Origin: Lasiosphaeria ovina
Lineage: Eukaryota; Ascomycota; Sordariomycetes; Sordariales; Lasiosphaeriaceae
Direction of reading: 5' to 3'
Assembly (NCBI GenBank): GCA_033439765.1
Contig: JAULSN010000004.1
Span: forward strand, 4,350,001 to 4,414,000
DNA: 64,000 nt
The first letter of the stretch is position 1, and the number at the start of each line of letters is the position of its first letter. The notes under the pieces are model-generated. The model saw only the letters and a list, made by a program, of their open reading frames with translations. It did not search any database and was not told where the DNA came from. The translations under genes were made by a program, and so were the position numbers. This document shows, in pieces, positions 17,273 to 30,600 of this stretch.

Positions 17273-17901
17273 TCATTGATGACGTGGTAGCTCTTCTCGC
17301 TCGAACATCCAATTGTCCTCGGCTAACGCAGCAACCTTGGCTCTCAAACTCGCTCTAACTGCCTCAAGCAGCTCTGTAATCATACGCACTTGGTCTCAGT
17401 TGAGGTTCACGTTGACGGACAGGGTTAAGGGGCGTATAGGGGGTTTTGGAAGAGGAAAAGAATCTCACCTTCTGGTTGTGCAGGTACACTATTCTGGTCA
17501 ATCTGATGCTGCTTCACGGCCTCGGACAGCCTCTGCCTCTCCTTTTCGTTCTCTTGCCGCGTGTCCAGCGCGACCACCTCGTCCGGGTCGTCTAGGGGCG
17601 GCGTAGGCGGGTCTCCCAGCTCGATCTCGCCGTTCCTATCGCGGATCACAATGTCTGCGGACGAAGGAGACTCGAGCGGAGACGGCAGAGACGGCTGCTG
17701 GTGCGGCTGCCCGTCGGCGTCCAAGCGCAGCGTCTCGGCCGATGTCGACGGCGACGTCGACCCCCCCGCCGTCGGCCGCCGCGTCAATTGGCTCTGGAAC
17801 AGATTCCGCCGCACGCTCGACGCTGTCACGCCCCCGCTCCTGGCCTTGGAGATGCCAGCACCCAGCGTCCGAGACGGCGCCGCGCCATGTCGGTCGGCCA
17901 T
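17273..17901 (-). CDS. Conserved hypothetical protein, 177 aa
   Basis: Two exons, 17901-17469 and 17373-17273, are joined by a 95-bp intron with GTGAGA donor and ACAG acceptor. Without splicing the frame ends in low-quality sequence, whereas splicing adds a well-formed helical C-terminus, ELLEAVRASLRAKVAALAED, that includes NWMFE. The first 110 residues are Ser/Pro-rich and probably disordered, with an acidic stretch LGDPPTPPLDDPDEVVALD, then a coiled-coil-like region. I do not recognise the family. It lies tail-to-tail with GET4 and shares a promoter region with the DNA polymerase delta gene. Confidence 0.7.
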
Positions 17902-18764
17902 TTTGAATGAAGCTCAGCTGAGTGGGGGCTTAGTTTATTGATAATATCGTTCCCAGTAAAGTTTTTGTTTTGTAGGTTTAGTCCTTTTCGAGCGTTTGCT
18001 GTTCAACCTTTCTTCAGGAAGGGAGAGTGCAGGTCACCACGATCCCAAATTGTCGCGAGACCTGAAGGTGGGCGATAAGAAGTCAAGTTACGGAGTATTG
18101 ATGATGTGAATGAACCCTGTCAATGCAGCCGAGGCAGGTGTCGTGATGATTTGTGAGGGTAGCTAAGGGGTGTTTGGTGGGGCAATTCAACCGGGTTAGG
18201 GTTGGCTGACGCGAGATCACGTGTTGTACCTTTCGTCCTCTCCCCAAAGTGAAAGGCTGCGGGCGGTTCCAAGACTAGGAAAGGTTTGAATGTGGAAGTG
18301 CTTGAATCAGGTTGTTGATGTGTTCAAGCTGACCTGAGTGCTTTTAGTGGTATTGAGTGAATGTTGGTGTCTAAGTACCGAAATAGGCAAGGCAGCTGGG
18401 AAGCAAGTGCCCTCCACCGGCAGGTCAATTAAAGAAGTCGCGTCAAGAGAGTGGGGCAGTCACGTAACAGGCCCTGGTCGCGTCACCCACACCCACATGG
18501 GCGCCCATTTTGCCCCACGGCTTGGTTCGCTTCTCTTTTACACAACGACAAGCTTTTGTACTCGGACAACAAAACGTGCTACCAACAGCAACGGGTTCGA
18601 CGCCATAATACGCCAGCAAACGCCATGCCAACGGCGATAACGCGCACGCCCGTGGCTTGAGAGATTGGCCTTTCAAACACTTTGCCCTCTTTTGTTCCTT
18701 GCCTGGAGAAACTCGAACTCACTGAGACTCGGACTGTTGGTACCACCTCGTCACGGCTTCCACC
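17902..18764. promoter_or_regulatory. Divergent promoter region of the 177-aa gene and POL3
   Basis: 863 bp between divergent starts. It contains a palindromic E-box CACGTG (18218-18223) and a short telomere-like element GGGTTAGGGTT (18193-18203). No coding sequence is apparent. Confidence 0.45.
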
Positions 18765-21700
18765 ATGCCGGCCGCTCTCCTCCCCCAGAAGCGCGTCTTT
18801 GGCGAAGCTTCGAGCACTCGCAGCAACATTCCTGGTGCGCCGGTCTCGTCCAAGAAGCGACGTCTCGAGCCCATACCGTCTTCGCCCGCTTTCCGCTTCA
18901 ATAGCTCCCAGAATGACAGCAAAAGGAAGCTCGCGTCGAGCCAGCCCAAGAGCGCCTTCGAGAGCGAGGTGCTGGAACGTATGAGCCAAGATATTTCGGA
19001 TCTCAAGCAGAACAACACAGAGAAGGACCAGGCCTGGGAACGCCCCCCAGTGCCAAGAGACTTCAATCCCGCCACGCACGCGCTATGCTTCCAGTCCATC
19101 GAGGCTGAGGAGGGCACCTTGGCCGGCGGACAGGCGACAGTCAAGCTCTTCGGCGTCACCGAAAACGGAAACTCGGTGTTGCTGCACGTCAAGGACTTCA
19201 AGCACTACCTCTATGTAGCTGCACCCGTGTCCTTCAGCGCCGAGGACTGCCCCAAGTTCCGCGCCTATCTCGAATCCGTACTAGCTATGCACCAGACTGT
19301 CATCCATAACGTGACTTTGACAATGCGTGAGAATATCTTCGGCTTCCAGGGTAACACGCAAAACCCCTATTTGAAGATCTCCGTGACCGACCCCAAGTTC
19401 ATCGCCAAGGTCCGCGTCATAATCGAAAAGGGCGATGCCAACTGGAAGGGCATGTGGAAGAGCGTTGATGGCACCATCATGACCTTTGACAACATCCAAT
19501 ACCTGCTCCGATTCATGGTTGACTGTTCGGTATGTGTTAATCCTGCCGAAAATGAACGCCTAGGAGACAGGGCTAACAGACACTGTAGATTGCCGGCATG
19601 TCTTGGGTTGAAGCCCCCGCCAACCGGTATCAGATCGTTGCCGACAGACAGTCCAACTGCCAGATCGAGGCGCAGATGAGCTATCGCGACCTGATCGCCC
19701 ACAAACCTACTGGCGAGTGGTCAAAAATGGCCCCTCTGAGGGTTTTGTCCTTCGATATTGAATGCGCTGGTCGCAAAGGCATCTTCCCCGAGGCAGTCCA
19801 TGACTCTGTTATTCAAATCGCCAACGTAGTCACCAAATACGGTGACAAGAAGCCCTTTATCCGGAACGTGTTTTGTCTGGACACAACGAGTCCCATTGTG
19901 GCCACCCAGATCCTCGACTTTGACAAGGAAGAGGAAATGCTGTCCGCGTGGCAAAAGTTTCTCGAAAAGGTTGACCCGGATATCATCACAGGTTACAACA
20001 TCTGTAACTTCGATTTCCCCTATCTTCTCGACCGAGCCAAACACCTCAAGGTGCAGGGGTTTGAGTACTGGTCCCGTACCATGGTTAGATCGGTCGCAAA
20101 AGACACCAACTTCTCCAGCAAACAGATGGGCAACCGCGATACCAAGGCTACAAACACAAACGGTCGGCTCCAGCTCGACCTGCTGCAGCTTATCCAGCGT
20201 GACCATCAACTTCGAAGTTACACGCTCAACTCGGTCTGTTCCCACTTCTTGGGTGAACAGAAAGAGGATGTTCATCATTCTATGATCACGGAGCTCTTTG
20301 AAGGCACGCCCGAGTCAAGGCGCCGGTTGGCCCTGTACTGCCTCAAGGATGCATATCTTCCACAGAGACTGATTGATAAACTCTCGTGCCTCGAAAACTA
20401 TACCGAGATGGCAAGAGTCACGGGTGTCCCGTTCAATTTCCTCCTCTCCAGGGGCCAGCAGGTCAAGTTTCTGAGCCAGCTCTTCCGAAAGGCACTGGAA
20501 CAGAAGTTGGTCATTCCCAATATCCGAACAGAGTCGTCCGAAGAACAATACGAAGGCGCGACTGTCATTGAGCCCACCAGGGGCTACTACGACGTGCCTA
20601 TTGCCACCCTTGATTTTGCTTCTCTTTATCCCAGCATCATGCAAGCACACAATCTCTGCTACACCACACTGATCAAGAAGAGAGATATTGAGAAGTGGAA
20701 TTTGCAAAAGGATGAAGATTACATTGTCACACCAAACGGCGACATGTTTGTCACAGTCAAAAAGAGGAAGGGCTTGCTGGCGCAGATTCTGGAGGAGTTG
20801 TTGTCGGCCAGAAAACAGGCTAAGCGGGAACTCGCCGTAGAGACCGATCCGTTCAAGAAGGCCGTGCTGAACGGTCGCCAGTTGGCTCTGAAAATCAGCG
20901 CCAACTCTGTCTACGGCCTGACTGGCGCGACAAACGGCAAACTGCCCTGCCTTGAGATTGCGAGCAGTACAACAAGTTTCGGTCGGCAAATGATCGAAAG
21001 GACCAAGATGGAAGTGGAGGAGAGGTACTCCATTTCCAATGGTTATGACTACAATGCCCAGGTCATTTATGGTGACACGGATTCCGTCATGGTCAAGTTT
21101 GGCACCAAGGATCTGGCCGAGGCCATGAAGCTGGGCGAAGATGCTGCGCGGTTCGTCTCGAGCAAATTTGTGAAGCCCATCAAGCTGGAGTTCGAAAAAG
21201 TCTATTTCCCATACCTTCTCATCAACAAGAAGCGCTATGCGGGGCTGTACTGGACGAAGCCCGAAAAGTACGACAAGATGGACACCAAGGGCATCGAGAC
21301 TGTTCGGCGAGACAACTGCATGTTGGTGCAGACTGTCATTGAAAAGGTCTTGAGAATGATTCTCATCGACCAAGACGTGCCCGGTGCTCAAGAGTATGTC
21401 ATTCCTCTCACCTCGCTTTATGAATTCCACTGACTCCCCCTCAACAGATACGTCAAGGACACGATTGCAGACCTCCTACAGAACAAAGTCGACATGTCCA
21501 AACTTGTCATCACCAAGGCGCTTACCAAAGAAGACTATTCAGCGAAGCAAGCTCACGTCGAGCTTGCCGCCAGGATGAAGAAGAGGGACGCCGGCTCGGC
21601 CCCTGCTCTGGGTGACCGTGTCGCCTACGTCATGATTAAGGGCGCTGCCGGGTCCAAAAACTATGAGAATTCTGAGGACCCTATCTACGTGCTTGAGCAC

Positions 21701-22189
21701 AATGTCCCCATCGACACCAAGTATTATCTAGACAACCAACTGGCCAAGCCTCTTGGTCGTATATTTGATCCCATCCTCGGCGAGTCCAAGGCAAAGTCGC
21801 TGCTCACGGGCGCTCACACACGAGCCATATCGGTAGCGGCGCCTACAGTTGGCGGCCTCATGAAGTTTGCCAAAAAGACGCAGACCTGCATGGGCTGCAA
21901 GAAGCCCCTGACGGGCAAGGAGGAGAGCCAAGGCGCCGTCTGCTCTAACGACGCTCCCCGTGTCGGTGAGCTCTACAAGAAGACGCTCGACAAGGTCTCG
22001 GACCTTGAGGTCCGCTTCGGTCGCCTCTGGACTCAGTGCCAGCGCTGCCAGGGCAGCATGCACTGCGAGGTCATCTGCAGCAGCAAAGACTGTCCCATCT
22101 TTTACATGCGCATGAAGGCCAAGAAAGATCTCGAGGACGGGAACAAGGAGCTGAAGCGCTTCGACTTTGACCAGGCTGCTCTGTGGTAG
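18765..22189 (+). CDS. POL3: DNA polymerase delta catalytic subunit
   Basis: Replicative polymerase for lagging-strand synthesis with 3'-5' proofreading. Exons 18765-19529, 19589-21393 and 21448-22189 give 1103 aa, the family size. The basic N-terminus has an NLS-like KKRR. Exonuclease motifs: FDIECAG (FDIE at about 310-313) and [15 protein letters not shown]. Polymerase motifs: A ([10 protein letters not shown]), B (KISANSVYG) and C (YGDTDSVM). The C-terminal CysA module has C1004, C1007 and C1022, but Asp at 1025 where a fourth Cys is expected. CysB, the Fe-S site, is intact: C1054, C1057, C1067, C1072. Both introns are short GT-AG. The second splits a Glu codon, and joining restores the conserved QEYVKD. 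Confidence 0.97.
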
Positions 22190-23024
22190 TCTTGTACTAC
22201 TATATTTTTTTGCGCGTGTTTGGTTTTGGTTCTCTGGTGGATGAACTCTGTAATTGAACGGCCACGTGCTTGTCTGGCAACGGACGGTAGCGGCGGCGAC
22301 CATGATATCCAGGTGGTTTTTTTTTGTTTTGTTGGGCGCAAGAAGGTTGTATCCTGGCGCTGGCGTATTTCTTTCTTTCTTGGTTTTATATGTTAAGGCA
22401 AGTGACAAGCCATTGCATCATGTACAGCGTTTATTAGGTGTTTGAGTCCCCATCTGGAGGCATGGCTGTGGTAAATGAATGAGTCGGGTCGCATTGGCCT
22501 TGTATCGAATTTATCACGCATTAGTTATACTCTTTCATTTAATTTATATCTAACTCCATTCCATTTTTGAGCGTCACATTTGGTCCTTGTGTTGTTCACG
22601 GTGGAAAGCTTGAACTACTTCCTCCCACTATCTGTCCCGCGATGATATGGTATAATGACTTGCTTCGCTTTAGTAGTGACATATCCCATGTGGTCCTGCC
22701 AATACAGGTCTGGCCCTACACTTCGAGCTACCGATACGGCCTATCCAATCCAATCCAATCCATAAATCCCCCCTTAGTTAGCCAGCCAGTTTCCCCGTTG
22801 TCCTAAACATTGCCCACCAAACCTGTGGTAAGTCATACAGTACTTGTAACAATCCTTGCCGTTATTCCTCCGTCGAGCCAGTAATCCAATACGCAACTGT
22901 GAAACCAAGGTATCCAAAACATGAAAGGGGCGGAACGAGATAAACAAAAAAGAACTACAACCAACTCCTGATGAAATTCCCGAGCGAACAGCGGAATACA
23001 AGCCATGAAAACACCTGAAAAGGA
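22190..23024. other. Convergent intergenic region, POL3 and GMC fusion gene
   Basis: 835 bp between two 3' ends. It is T-rich, with poly-T tracts just after POL3. I see no gene. Confidence 0.5.
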
Positions 23025-26000
23025 CTAGTACAGCAACTCCCCGCCGTGCACCATCTTTGCGAAGCGGTCGTCGGGTTCCTCAAAGCGGTACTTGTCGCCG
23101 CGAACGACACGATCCACCTCCTCACGGACGAAGGGGTAGATGTCCTTCCAGGCGTTGCGGCCCATCCACGGGTCCAGGTGACCGTAGCCCGGCACGACGC
23201 GGCGCTTGTAGTCGCCGCCTTCCTCGCCGGCGCCGCCAAAGGTGTCGCACAGGATCTCGTAAGTGCGCTCCGTAGCCTCGGGCGAGAGCACAGCGTTGTC
23301 ACGGCCGACGAACAGCATGATCGGTATGCCTTTTAGGCGAGCAACGTTCTCCGGGGTGGTGAGGTCTTCGAAGAGCGGGCCGTTGGTCATGACATGCCCT
23401 TGTGACCCCTGGCGCATGAGCAGATTGAGTAGCCGCATGTTGACGCCGCCAAAGAATCGGTCAATCTGCCGGTGAGTCGCCTCGTTCAAATTCGAGTGGT
23501 TCCAGCAGCGGCCGAAGACAAGGCTGGTACGGTGGCAGGCGGCGTTGTTGCAGATCTCACGGCGGCTCTGCGGGTAGAGCCGCAACACCTGGTTGAGGGC
23601 CTTCTGAACGAGGCCGTCGTCACGGCTGGTACTGCAACTGAACCATGTACCGGCCAGCATGGTATACAGCTTGTCCATGGGTATCGGTCCGGCCATGACC
23701 TTGGCCATGTTGGTTGCGCCCCAGATGGGGTTCATGAACACCTGACTGCAGGTGATTCCCTTGATCCAGCTGGCCGGGATCGTGCCGTCCAGAAGCCCGG
23801 TGCTGAATGCCACGCTGCCCATGCAATGCGCAATCGTATACACCTTTTCCGGGCCATATTCTTTGCGGATGTACTCGAGACAGGCCTTGATGTCCAGGCG
23901 CACGTCATACGTGGTCCACATATTTTCGGCTACCATCAGTTGCCCAATACGGTGCACCGTCACGAAAACCCGGTAACCTGCGCGCGTGAAGTAGTTCACG
24001 GCGTTGAAAGGTATGGTTGGAAGCGCATAGATCTGGTGGTCGACAGAGGCGCCAGGAATCATAAAGAGATTCTGCACTTTGGTCGGGTCGTTGTCCGGGT
24101 AGCTGGTCGGCTCCCATATGTGCATGCGCGTGCACACATTGTCCGAGGCGTATATGGCGATAGACTGGTCAGGCAATGTATTGTTGACGAAGCCGCTGTA
24201 CGTCTGGGTGGGATACTGCAGGGGCGTGAGCGGTGCCAGGAATAGAGCGAGCGACTTTCGCGTGAAGAAAGTCAGGAAGCTGGCCGCGCTTGCCATCTTC
24301 TTGAGGATGTTGCTGCCAGTCGGGGACATTGTCATGATTTCAGAGAAGAAATCCGCTGGCTGGATGTTCATGATTCCCTTGGCCACCACTTCCCCCTGGC
24401 GCCACGCATCCTCGTCGTCTAGGTCCTTGGACGCGCCAGGAGTATACTCGCTGATAGTTACGTAGAGGGTGCTGGTAGATTTCCAGAACTGCACGGGAGC
24501 AAGCGCGACCGAAGAATCGACAACCTTGTAGCCATGGAAATGGAGCTTCCTACCATTGACGCCCGTCATATCGAAGTCGTATGTCAAGTTCCGTGTACCG
24601 GGTGCCTTATGGCTGAGAATGAAAAGATTAAACTCGCCTCTCTGCACCATGAACGGCGATCCAGGAATCGCCGGGCAGACAAATGTACCAGTCAGCAGGC
24701 CCCTGTGCTGGTCATGTTTGATCATGTCTCTTGTGTTGAAGGCCTGAACGCTTAAGAAGAAGCGTGCGCCCTCACACAGTGATTTTGCGGTGCGGTAGGC
24801 AAGCTCGTATGTCGCCTTGTTGTCTTCGTATAGCTTCTTGTTGGCGTGAACAAATCCGGACATGACCTCGGTGAAGCCCATCCCACTCGCCTTGACACCG
24901 TCTGCCGACCGAATCACCTCGTTTGCGGCGCTGAGGCTGTCCTGTTCCTCTAGCGCCCACTCTTTCTCTTTCTCCTCTGTTGGGGTGTCGGGCTTAGGGA
25001 CATGTTGCGGTTCGCCAAACAAATCGAGTAGGCCGTTGGACTCGTCACTAATGGTGAGGTCTTTGGAGTCGGCATACGCCTCCACGGCGCGTTCGGCCAG
25101 CGCCGTGATAGTGGCAAACGGGTTAGCTCCCAGGGCGGTGGGAATCACAGCAGCATCTGTGACAATAAGCCCGTCGTACGTCTCCGGTCCGTTCCCAATG
25201 AAGACGGCACCGACATGGTTGGTAACGCCGGTCGCACCGGTGTTATCCCGGGCCATGCATGCACCTCTGCAATCAGAATCAAGTAGAGTTAGCGTGGCTG
25301 CGTGCGGCATATTACGGCAGAATAAGAAAAGGGGTTTGTGTTGTTGTTGACTTACCCAATCGGATGAACAGTCACCTCTTGACCCATGAGTGCGTAGAAG
25401 GGACTCTGAACCAAGGTGCCACCGACCGCCTCCGTAGCCTGTTTGAGAATATTATTCAGGTGGTTGACGTGATGGCTTCGAGCAACACCGAGGAATTCCA
25501 ACACAGGTTTGTCGTCTTGCAGTGACAGAACAGCTTGGTTACCTTTGAGCTCAGTTAGCTTTGCTTGCTCTAGTTGATTATAGGTATACCCGAGTTGACT
25601 CACTGTCATGGGACATGATGAGATAAACCTGAGTCCTTTCAACGGCCCCATTTTTGAAATAAGGACCCAGAAACCGACTACCAAACCGTGCCAGGGCAGC
25701 TTGTGTGCGTTGAATGGTGGTCTCGCCCGAGGGAGGTGTGCTTCCTGGCATCAAGTCTAGCATCGCCTGCAACACATGCGCCAGGGCATGCGGAACAGCA
25801 CCTTCTTCGATAACATAACCGTCGAGGGGATTGTTATGGCCGTCCCTGCAATCTATCACGCCTGTAATGGTCGGGCCAATCGGTTTGTATGGTGAGGGAA
25901 CGGGTCTCCCGATTGCGTTCACGTTTTCGTCCGTGTTATATCTATACCCTCAAGTCAGCCTTCCATCTGATTTCGCGCCCCGGTTTTCATGACTTACCCA

Positions 26001-27619
26001 AATGCTAGTATATCTCCGTTACCGCTCATATTCTGGCCAACCATGCTGCTCATGTCCAATCCCATGGCTTTGCTCCTTAGTAAGATCTCGGTGCTCGCGA
26101 TGGCACCGGCACCGAGGAACACGGCCTTCTTGGCGTGCACCCACATAAGGTCGCCATGAAGATTGGCCTTGAAGAAGCCCCGGTTCCTACCGTGCCATGC
26201 AAAAAAGACTCGATACCCGTCCTCGGCCTTCTCGACATAGCGCACTTCACACTCACAGAACATCTCAGCGCCCCAGTTCCAGGCGTCAGCCAGGTACGTG
26301 ACAAGGGTGGTGGTCTTGGAGCCGTCATTAACGCCCGTACAGTCCTGTCCGGTCAGCGCCGACGGCGACATTTCGACACCGCAGCTATTAGGCCCGTTTC
26401 GGAAGCGCGTTGTCTGGCGGACTTTGCGGAACTTGTCACCGACGCCCAGCGACTCGGCTTGTTTCTGGAGCATGTTCAACTTTGGCAGGCTGGGCCAGTC
26501 GTCTGGATAGGTTTCAGGCTCGAGAACTTTCTCGGCCTTCTTATAGTCTATACAACACACGACACGTATCAGCAGATGAGTTAGGTGGCGGCCACCGAGA
26601 GCAACAATAGCCAACTGTGTATGGCAACCACTGCTGTACTTGGCCACTCGCTTCGGGGAGAATATCGGAAAGGGGAACTTACACTTGTCCAAAACATGGG
26701 CATTATTTCTTATCTCGGGGGGCCAGGCTTTCATAGAGAGCGTCTTTTCGTCGGCCTCCATGAAGACGTTGGCATTCATAAGGCTGGTGCCTCCAAGGCC
26801 TAGACGAAAGAAGAATCGAATCAATACCCCTCCCTTACAGCGGGACCGGGCGGTATCTGGGAAGCCGGGTTACGACTTACCATTGCACACAACGGCATTC
26901 TGGCCTCTGCCAAAGAACATGTGGTACATTCCAGTTGGATCACCACCTTCGACCATCTTCCCGTTGGTGATGCCAGGGGCAAGAGTGCCCGAGAAGTGGA
27001 GCTCCTTGGCGGCGTCCACGGTGCCTGTGGGATATTCGCCGGGCCACTTCTCGCGGCCTCGCTCGAGCATGCACACAGACTGCCCTGTCCGCGCCATGCG
27101 TGATGCAGCAACGCCGCCACCGTAGCCGGAGCCGATAACGACAACATCGTAGGAGCCGCGCAGGAGCTCGACAGGCTTAGACAGGCGAGGGAAAGACAAG
27201 TCACCCTTGTCATCGGTATAGCTGCGGATTTTAGTCCTACTACGCGTCTGGGGGCCACCGACTTCGTTCTCGTGGATACCATAGGGCGGGATGGGGTGAG
27301 TTTGATGTCGCTGGGGAGGGTCATACTCATGAGTTTCGTCGTCTTCTGTGAAAGTGGCGGCCGGCCGTGGCGTAGGGCTCGAACTCGGGCTCGGGGTTGG
27401 ACTCGGCGAGGCGGGTGCCCGGTTATATAGAGACCCGTTGGTGCCGTTTAGGGTCCTGCTTTCGGTCGGGCCGTCCTTGTTGTGGCTGTCGTGGCCCTCA
27501 ACGCTGCCGAAAATGCCCTCGGTGGCGTCGATATTGCTGTTAAGAGAAGGAGTAGGCGGCGGAGATATGGCGCCGTTGGTTTCTAACGCCGGCGAGGGCT
27601 TAGGCAAGAGTGTGTCCAT
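23025..27619 (-). CDS. GMC oxidoreductase (cholesterol-oxidase-like) fused to alpha/beta hydrolase
   Basis: Six exons, 27619-26881, 26799-26683, 26547-25998, 25941-25604, 25542-25356 and 25266-23025, encode 1390 aa. Residues 1-140 are Pro/Ser-rich and disordered. The FAD-binding GMC oxidoreductase part starts with VVVIGSGYGGGVAA near 160, followed by GLGGTSLMNANVF (residues just after the first intron) and VFLGAGAIASTEILLR, and ends near 720. The C-terminal half (about 1000-1390) is an alpha/beta hydrolase. Its nucleophile elbow reads AHCMGS, with Cys near 1122 where Ser is usual, and the catalytic His lies in GYGHLDPWMG near 1340. No transmembrane segment is obvious. Substrate unknown; a sterol or other lipid alcohol is an inference from the GMC subfamily. 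All five splice joints restore frame, so the fusion is not an annotation artefact. Confidence 0.88.
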
Positions 27620-30600
27620 AGTAAGATGTTGCAAGCTCAGCTGATGATTCTTGCTTGAGTGATAATTCCAGTGCCACGTGTGGTCCTCCCCTGACTGACA
27701 CTTCACGTAAAGAGATAGATGTAGCGAGATAGTGATACTAGTACAGAGGCGGATGCCCAGTAGAGTTGACTAGAGCTCCTACCATATAATAACGGGAGGG
27801 GTGAGCGAGAAGTAGAGTGAAACACACGAGAGAGTCCCGAGGGTCGGGGAAAGGGGGTGCGACGTATTGATAAATGGGAGACACTAGACATGGGAGGCAA
27901 CGACATTGCCGTTGCAGTGTGGCATTTCCCAGGCTCGGCGGTTCCAACACGGGGGCTTGGTCTGTTCTGAACATGGAAGACATGTACATATACAGGACAT
28001 GTGGATGCGGCTAGCCATGTAGGTCCGTATTCCCAGGGCAGCCAAGGTGAGGGAGGGTGTGGGGGACGACGAGAAGGGGAGCACCCAGTTACAGGCAGCC
28101 CAACATCCAATCCCCAGTTCGCAGTCCCCAATTCGCAGCCCCGTCCCCAGTCACTTCCTCGGCCAGCAGCAGTAGCAGCAGCGGGAATGCAGCGGGCATG
28201 CAGCCAGGTCAGGGACGAGACCTACCTCGGTCGAGACTATCGAGGCCGGAGGCGGAGTGCGAGTCCAGTCACAGTCCATTGCGTCCTGATTCGACTCTGC
28301 CCCACCATGGCTGGGCTGAACCAGAAGATGCGGTCCATCTCTGAGGAAGGGCTCGCCATTGGTCCAGATCCCATGTGTGTACATACATATACGCTACTTT
28401 GGGGGGGAGGGGGCGCTGGGCGAACGGGACAGGCGAAGAACCTCGAGATGGAGGGTTGCAAGGGGGTTGACCGGGAGGGAAAAGCGCCCGTCCCGTCTCC
28501 AGAGTCCAGACGGAGCATCGCGCCAAGGGGCGGAACGGAGTGGATGGACTGGGGCGACAGGGCTGGCACCGCGAGGCAGAGGCAGAGGGAGCTAAGGTAC
28601 GCAGCCAGGTAAATGTAACTAACGTTAACCTGAACTGCGGAATCCCCAATTGAGCGCCATAAGGCAATCGGCCTGTTTGTGCGTGCATACAGTACGTCCA
28701 GTCCCAGTCGTAGATCGAGGTGTGTATTGTACTTCCTTTAGTCTCTCGATGCAAGCTGCATCCTATATGTGACATGCATTAGGTAGTATGCTGCCTCTGC
28801 AGACTGCGCGTGGCGCCCACAAGGCGACGAGCAAGCAGCCAAGGTTAGGTAAGAATGGAAGAAGGTCTTGTACATACATGCCTGACTTATGTGGTGAGAA
28901 TTGCTTGAGTGAACAAGGCAGAGTGTCTTGTCTTGCTGGACGGATGCCACTACCGTTCCAGAACATGGACGATGGGAAGGGGGATCTCGGGAGCTGAGAG
29001 GCCACCTTACCCAGGACCGACGCCATCCCCCTCCCACAAGTGGCGGCCTGGCACATGGATGCCCTGAGGGGTTCAGTTCAAGTTACGGTGGTATGGAAGT
29101 AAGGTCGGGTCTCGTTTGGAATTAATCCGGGTTAGGAAAAAGAAAAAAGTCTGTGAAAATGTCCGTGTCGTCCTTTCCTATTGTTGCGGCCCTGTTGCTG
29201 CTACCTCCCACTCCCCTGCCTCCTGCCTCCTAGACCCTGGTACCCTACCCCCCCTTCTCTCACAGCAATTGCTCTTGCCTCTTCAAGTCTTAAGCAAGTA
29301 GGTACTGGTAGGTCGGGTGCCGGTAGCCTTGTGCTCTATACGCAATACGACTCGGAACCTGAAGGGACGCAGCATTTTGGCCGGATTTTGGGAGTGGATT
29401 ATTACCGATACTCGAGGAACATCCAGGTCGGTGTGCAAATAAGTATGTACCCAGGGTATGAAAGGCCAAGATGGGCAAATCACCGCTGCGGGTAGGTGTC
29501 TACACAGTAGCTGCGTCGCTCCCTCACGTCCTTCCCAAGCTGGCCCATTGTTACCCTGCTGTCGAGCTTTCTGAGCTATACCTTAACTACCTAGGCCTTC
29601 TGCCCCTTGTCATTGCTGCCCTACGTTCGGACAGACAAGGCAAAGATACCCGAAAAGGGTACCTACCTACTTACCTCACTTCCTTAATTCTTCTTAACAC
29701 TTATACGAGCATTCCAGAGAGGACGCCGCCCGCGGCCTTTGACACACGTCAGCCATGCCCTGGATAAAATGTTCCGTTCTGACGTTGGATTACTGTTCGT
29801 CCTGGTCGCCGTTCCAAAGCTGAAAGCGAGCATGTTCGTGGGTGGGATCCACTTCAAGTGTTCCTCGGTCCTAGTCCTCGTGGGGCCGACAGGCTACATC
29901 TACGGAATGGAGCCCATCTGGGTTATTTTATTCGCCCGCGGTGGCTCGCCCAGCTCGGGGCTTTGCGCTGTCGTTATTATTGGCCCAAGAACGAACGTCC
30001 AGCGCTGATAGGTCCAAGATGATCGCCAATCTTGACCTTCTCCTGTCTATCCCTGGATTCCCCTCATCAGAGAGACGCGCAGAATCGGACATCACAGCAC
30101 AGCGAAACGAGGCATCAATGGCTGCCTGCCACAGCGCCATTCAATCAATGTACGGTTTCCTCTGTCGCCGGTTCAGTCTGGAGACGACAAAACAGATGTC
30201 TGTCACGCCGAACCACCCTCGTACAAGTTCTAAATGACCGCCGTCTCGAACTGCCCTGGTTTGGTTCCCAGCGAGGAGGGAGCCCCTAGCTCTAGTGCAG
30301 GGTCTAGTTCTAGGCTGCCCATGATTCCATGTGCGGGGAGCCACCTTCAGCCCTGATGCGGCACGGGCAGTTATTAACGATTTCGTCAGCGAATTTCGCT
30401 CAATCCATTGGCATTCGCCAATACGGTGCGGACGAAAGCCCTACCCGACGAAGGTCGGACGGACTTCCCGATAGAACCTGGGCTGAACTGAACACCGCCT
30501 TTCGAGGATTCGTATCTCCAAAGTAACCCCCAGCGCAATGCAATGGCGGAAACTTTGCCCGACTCCGAACACGCACGGCGCGCACGGTTCGGCAACGACT

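Noticed and set aside
20315..21430. 371-aa open frame on the minus strand
   Set aside because: Antisense to conserved polymerase motifs of POL3; it is a by-product of codon bias in that gene and has no family resemblance.
23472..24245. 257-aa plus-strand frame
   Set aside because: Antisense to the alpha/beta hydrolase domain.
28001..28775. Overlapping 203-aa (+) and 168-aa (-) frames as a candidate gene
   Set aside because: Arg/Pro/Gly-rich low-quality translations with no motif, no splice continuity and no flanking gene structure.
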